Source: CAYWEP01 sp964457405 (GTDB taxonomy: Bacteria; Patescibacteriota; Microgenomatia; Levybacterales; UBA12049). Taken from it: a stretch of 6,195 nucleotides of DNA. Numbering within the stretch: the first letter of the stretch is position 1; each line of letters opens with the position of its first letter. Positions 5,339 through 6,195 of this stretch are shown piece after piece. The notes below the pieces were generated by a model. That model saw only the letters and a list, made by a program, of their open reading frames with translations. It was not told the origin of the DNA and searched no databases. Position numbers and translations under genes: made by a program. The stretch is from NCBI GenBank assembly GCA_964457405.1, contig CAYWEP010000071.1:1-6195 (forward strand). Reading direction: 5' to 3'.

Positions 5339-6195
5339 ATGAAAATTATTGTGACGCATACATCGCCTGACTGGGATGCAATAGGATCTGTTTGGCTTAT
5401 CAAGAAATACTTGGCTGGTTGGCAGCATGCAATTGAGGAGTTTGTTTCAGCTGGCGAGATAAGCGATCGCATTAAAGGAAAACAAGTCGAGCACCATGGT
5501 CCAATTGTGACTGTTGGTGAAGATGAAATTATTCATGTTGACACAGGCATGGGGCCACTTGACCATCACCAAACACACAGTGAAAATATCTCGGCAGCAG
5601 GTCTTACCTGGCAGTATATCCAAAAGCAACTTGATATATCTGGTGCACATTTTACATCTGAGCATAAAGAGGCAGTGTCGCGTATGATAAAAATCATTGT
5701 TGATACGGATCATTTCAAAGAAGTCTTCTGGCCGGATGCAGGAGCGGATTATATTGATTTTTCAGTCCTTGCTGCACTTGACGGGTTAAAGCTCATGCGT
5801 CCTGACCAAGACAGCTACTATGTCGAGTGGGGACTTGAGGTACTCAATAGCCTGCTTCACTATTTTGAAAATAAAATTTGGGCAGAGCGAGAAATCGCTA
5901 TAAACGGAAAGGAGTTTATGACGAAATGGGGCAAGGCAATGGCATTTGAAACAATCAATGATACCGTGCTGAAGGTTGCACAGAAGAGAGGATATGTTGT
6001 TGTCGTGAGAAAAGACCCGCGTAAAGGCTATATCCGCATCAAGGCAAGGCCAATTTCCGAAGCACAGAAGTCAGAGGACGGACAGAGCAAAGATATCGAT
6101 TTGACATTGGAATATGAAAAGTTGAAAAAAATCGATCCTGATGCTACATGGTATTTACATATAACAAAACAAACGCTATTAAATGGCACAGCGAA
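5339..6195 (+). CDS. DHH-type phosphoesterase-like protein, 3' end beyond window
   Basis: An open frame of 285 codons that runs off the window. The N-terminus shows HTSPDWDAIGS (7-17), matching DHH motif I (HxxPDxDAxGS) of RecJ/NrnA/MYG1-type metal-dependent phosphoesterases. Then come HVDTGMGPLDHHQ (66-78), which combines an acidic metal ligand with the DHH triad (75-77), and IVDTDH (120-125) as a further acidic motif. His7, Asp11, Asp13, Asp68, the DHH residues and Asp122/124 are likely metal ligands. Known relatives hydrolyse phosphodiester bonds of short RNA, DNA or cyclic dinucleotides; the DHHQ and early motif spacing are closer to the MYG1-like branch than to RecJ, but the substrate is unknown. 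A mixed strand/helix region with DATWYLH (268-274) follows near the visible end. The start at 5339 is fixed by a strong promoter 6 bp upstream. Divergent from the Pro-rich membrane protein gene. Confidence 0.75.
   Translation, partial: MKIIVTHTSPDWDAIGSVWLIKKYLAGWQHAIEEFVSAGEISDRIKGKQVEHHGPIVTVGEDEIIHVDTGMGPLDHHQTHSENISAAGLTWQYIQKQLDISGAHFTSEHKEAVSRMIKIIVDTDHFKEVFWPDAGADYIDFSVLAALDGLKLMRPDQDSYYVEWGLEVLNSLLHYFENKIWAEREIAINGKEFMTKWGKAMAFETINDTVLKVAQKRGYVVVVRKDPRKGYIRIKARPISEAQKSEDGQSKDIDLTLEYEKLKKIDPDATWYLHITKQTLLNGTA

Noticed and set aside
5447..5713. Minus-strand 88-aa ORF, Cys-rich.
   Set aside because: Shadow of the DHH-like gene, whose motifs are clear on the + strand.

Overview
The window looks like a piece of a small-genome bacterium, most plausibly a candidate-phyla-radiation (Patescibacteria, Microgenomates-like) lineage. 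This is inferred from the gene set and style, not from a database search. The hints are a ProRS without its editing domain, a Pro/Ser/Ala-rich tail-anchored protein ending in a TM-FW-PFPLPF-type tail, two start codons that sit almost directly downstream of -10 boxes (leaderless mRNAs), and weak Shine-Dalgarno use.

Region 1 (1-2956, + strand) is an oxidative pentose-phosphate operon: zwf (glucose-6-phosphate dehydrogenase), a 140-aa nucleoside 2-deoxyribosyltransferase-superfamily protein joined to zwf by an ATGA overlap, and gnd (short-form 6-phosphogluconate dehydrogenase) 4 bp further on. zwf and gnd make NADPH and pentose phosphate. The lactonase that normally acts between them is absent from this cluster, and the small transferase-like gene sits in its place.

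Region 2 (2879-3437) holds an unrecognised 113-aa minus-strand ORF that overlaps the 3' end of gnd by 78 bp, then a 217-bp gap with a candidate proS promoter and a copy of a dispersed extragenic repeat. gnd carries a basic tail of about 27 residues beyond the family's usual end, exactly over the overlap.

Region 3 (3438-4658) is proS, a compact class II prolyl-tRNA synthetase of 406 aa. It lacks the bacterial INS editing domain and carries an in-frame 7-bp tandem repeat inside its anticodon-binding domain.

Region 4 (4659-4821) is non-coding and dense in palindromes. A roughly 99-bp MITE-like repeat with inverted ends starts directly after the proS stop, and two hairpins then lie between the convergent genes.

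Region 5 (4822-6195) has a minus-strand Pro-rich tail-anchored protein and a divergent, partial DHH-type phosphoesterase-like gene that runs off the window. Their 88-bp intergenic region holds two back-to-back promoters whose -35 boxes share the same bases. I see no RNA gene, CRISPR array, insertion-sequence transposase or clearly new defence-type system.
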